From positions 1 to 7,991 of the forward strand of contig BNTP01000100.1 of assembly GCA_025996695.1 (NCBI GenBank): a stretch of 7,991 bases of DNA, written 5' to 3'. Position numbers and translations under genes: made by a program. The number at the start of each line of letters is the position of its first letter. The first letter of the stretch is position 1. The DNA comes from Bacteroidia bacterium (GTDB lineage Bacteria; Bacteroidota; Bacteroidia; Bacteroidales; Azobacteroidaceae). This document shows positions 6,742 to 7,991 of this stretch, in pieces. The notes under the pieces are model-generated. The model had not been told where the DNA came from, ran no database searches, and saw nothing but the letters and a program-made list of their open reading frames with translations.

Positions 6742-7449
6742 TTATATCTCGCCAACGCATAAAGCCGTAGCGAGGCCGTCTCCCGACGCGGGCGGCGCAT
6801 TTAATCCCCAATTGTTGTCAGCGGAGCGTATTCCGTGACTAGTTCGAACACCAGTATCGGAGAGCCATGCTTGGATAAACTCTACATAAGAGCCGGCCAC
6901 ATTATGCCAAATCGCGCTAGTCCAATAATGGGTATCTACCGGTGGGGCGATAGCACCAGTCAGCGATAATAAATGCATAGCCTCCGGACCACTGGCGAGA
7001 CGCAAGCCCCGGCCGGCGCAGTTGCCAAGGGCGGTGGTTAACAGAGCGACATTAGACGACCCCCGCCAATAGCACATTTTGCCACTCACATATTTGGTAT
7101 TAGTCCCATAGCGCAGCACGCACAGGTCAGCGGATGCAGGCAACGCGCCCTGCATCGCTGTGAGAAATTTGTGCGAAGTCGGGCTGACCACCCCGGCGTA
7201 CGTATCGCTTGCCATTCCTGCAACCGCGTTTAGGCTTATATTTCCCCCGTTGGTATAAGTCACATCGATCGATGTATGTACTGGCCCGGCAGTCGCAGTC
7301 GCTGTACCGTTCACCGTAATCGTCCCCGCCGTCGCCAAACTCCCTGCCGACCCGGTGGTGTTCTGATTCAGCGTCGGAATATCACTGGCAACAATTGCAC
7401 GATATGCCGGAGTTCCGTTCGCGGCATTCGGCGCTGCAAGAAACGTTTT
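6742..7449 (-). CDS. C-terminal part of a frameshifted phage-tail-fibre-like protein
   Basis: This frame stays open from an upstream stop at 7492-7494 to TAA at 6742-6744, but homology begins about 7449 with KTFLAAPN. It continues with YRAIVASDIPTLNQNTTGSAG, a segment very common in phage tail fibres, so the TTG at 7338 is not a real start. AGTITVNGTATAT then matches the left fibre protein. The last 125 residues form the C-terminal domain with cysteines at nt 7120-7122, 7072-7074, 7018-7020 and 6757-6759. Its pattern is LCVLRYGT...MCYW...NCAGRGLRLAS..E...YWTSA...LCVG; the first two cysteines are 16 residues apart, exactly as in the left gene. GLRLAS..E and YWTSA recall C-type-lectin-like or DUF1566-type tips. 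The piece has no plausible start of its own and belongs with the segment at 7368-7991. Confidence 0.7.
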   Translation of the reverse strand, partial: KTFLAAPNAANGTPAYRAIVASDIPTLNQNTTGSAGSLATAGTITVNGTATATAGPVHTSIDVTYTNGGNISLNAVAGMASDTYAGVVSPTSHKFLTAMQGALPASADLCVLRYGTNTKYVSGKMCYWRGSSNVALLTTALGNCAGRGLRLASGPEAMHLLSLTGAIAPPVDTHYWTSAIWHNVAGSYVEFIQAWLSDTGVRTSHGIRSADNNWGLNAPPASGDGLATALCVGEI

Positions 7450-7991
7450 CGATTTAACATATTGAAATGATTCGCAGACATCAAACCATTGTTACTGGAC
7501 GTAGCTACCGCGCTGGGAAGAGTCACGGTATGCGATGTTGCGTACGTCAAGCGACCCTTCGCATCAACCGTGAAGCTCGGCACAGAGAAAGTACCTCCCC
7601 AGACGGGTGATTGGGCCGCCGTTGGACCATAACTGCCCGCAGACACCCCCGTATTCGCCAGCGTCGTGGCAATCGTCCCGGTGATCAATTCGGTAGCCGG
7701 CGCAGTCACATCACCCGTAAGAGCCAATGTCTCTAATTTGTCCAACTTATCAGCGAGAGCGGCACTTACCGCCGCCACAGACGGAGCCAGTGTGGTGCTC
7801 GCCGTGGTGAGATTGTTCTGCACCTGTGTCGGATGCACGTGGTCGCCCGCAGCATAACCCGCCGCTGGCGTGCCTACGACGGCTGTGCCGGCGATTAACG
7901 GTAGGGCCGTAGCAAGGACATTTTTCGTGGCGCCCGTTGCGATATCGGCTAATTTCGTGCTGTCGGCTCCCGTTGCCAACATCGTGGCTTT
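7368..7991 (-). CDS. N-terminal part of the same frameshifted tail-fibre-like protein (start outside window)
   Basis: The frame is open from the right window edge; codons upstream of ATG 7982 read K-A-T, so that ATG is probably internal. It carries GYAAGDHVHPTQ (H-x-H fibre motif), then LTGDVTAPATELITGTIATTLANTGVSAGSYGPT and one beta-repeat ending VDAKGRLTYATSHTVTLP. All of it aligns with the left fibre gene (GYAAGNHQHPSQ, DAKGRITSATMHTVRMP). After SANHFNMLN the frame turns into an unrelated basic stretch (RKRFLQRRMPRTE...) that stops at 7368. True homology carries on in the next frame as KTFLAAPN. Restoring one A in the GAAAACG run near 7446-7450 gives a continuous NMLNRKTFLAAPN. So this is one gene with a single-base loss or a sequencing error; programmed slippage is possible but unproven. 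Confidence 0.72.
   Translation of the reverse strand, partial: KATMLATGADSTKLADIATGATKNVLATALPLIAGTAVVGTPAAGYAAGDHVHPTQVQNNLTTASTTLAPSVAAVSAALADKLDKLETLALTGDVTAPATELITGTIATTLANTGVSAGSYGPTAAQSPVWGGTFSVPSFTVDAKGRLTYATSHTVTLPSAVATSSNNGLMSANHFNMLNRKRFLQRRMPRTELRHIVQLLPVIFRR

Overview
The window looks like chromosomal DNA of a member of the Bacteroidota (Bacteroidales-like). Three things point there. The promoters fit TTTG/TTG-N19-20-TAnnTTTG rather than the E. coli pattern. Start codons have A/T-rich leaders without clear Shine-Dalgarno sequences. The centre holds a secreted GH3 + serine beta-lactamase fusion and an Rpn/PD-(D/E)XK nuclease-family protein, both common in that phylum.

Layout: (i) 3-1205 (+) is the 3' part of a phage-tail-fibre-like, beta-repeat protein ending in a four-cysteine C-terminal domain. 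(ii) 1206-1444 is its structured 3' flank, with three stem-loops; the last is a Rho-independent terminator. (iii) 1431-2528 (-) is a WecA/TagO-type polyprenyl-phosphate sugar-1-phosphate transferase. (iv) 2529-2771 is a divergent promoter region with one minus-strand and two plus-strand Bacteroidota promoters. (v) 2772-3404 (+) is a shortened Rpn-family nuclease/transposase-like protein that appears to have lost an internal segment of about 90-100 residues. (vi) 3478-6465 (+) is the GH3/beta-lactamase fusion, probably acting on cell-wall material in the periplasm. (vii) 6553-6741 is a second structured 3' flank, now facing left. (viii) 6742-7991 (-) is a second tail-fibre-like gene, a paralogue of (i), split by a one-base frameshift near 7446 and running off the window.

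The most unusual signal is the mirrored arrangement. Two convergent paralogous fibre genes bracket three unrelated genes. Each is followed by the same ordered set of stem-loops at nearly the same spacing: a CAAG..CTTG hairpin, a hairpin opening with CGATAGGGGT, an A-tract, then an AGCACTGAYTC hairpin with a run of eight T/U. Several paired positions differ between copies by compensatory changes, which suggests that the RNA or cruciform structure is selected. In the left copy the terminator loop holds an extra 56 bases with inverted ends resembling IS3-type termini, and its T-tract overlaps the 3' end of the transferase gene. I see no reverse transcriptase, integrase or recombinase in the window that would explain the arrangement.

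The transferase (surface glycan initiation) and the GH3/beta-lactamase (wall turnover) are envelope functions, and the fibre proteins are likely surface or tail adhesins. I see no evidence that the whole window forms one operon.
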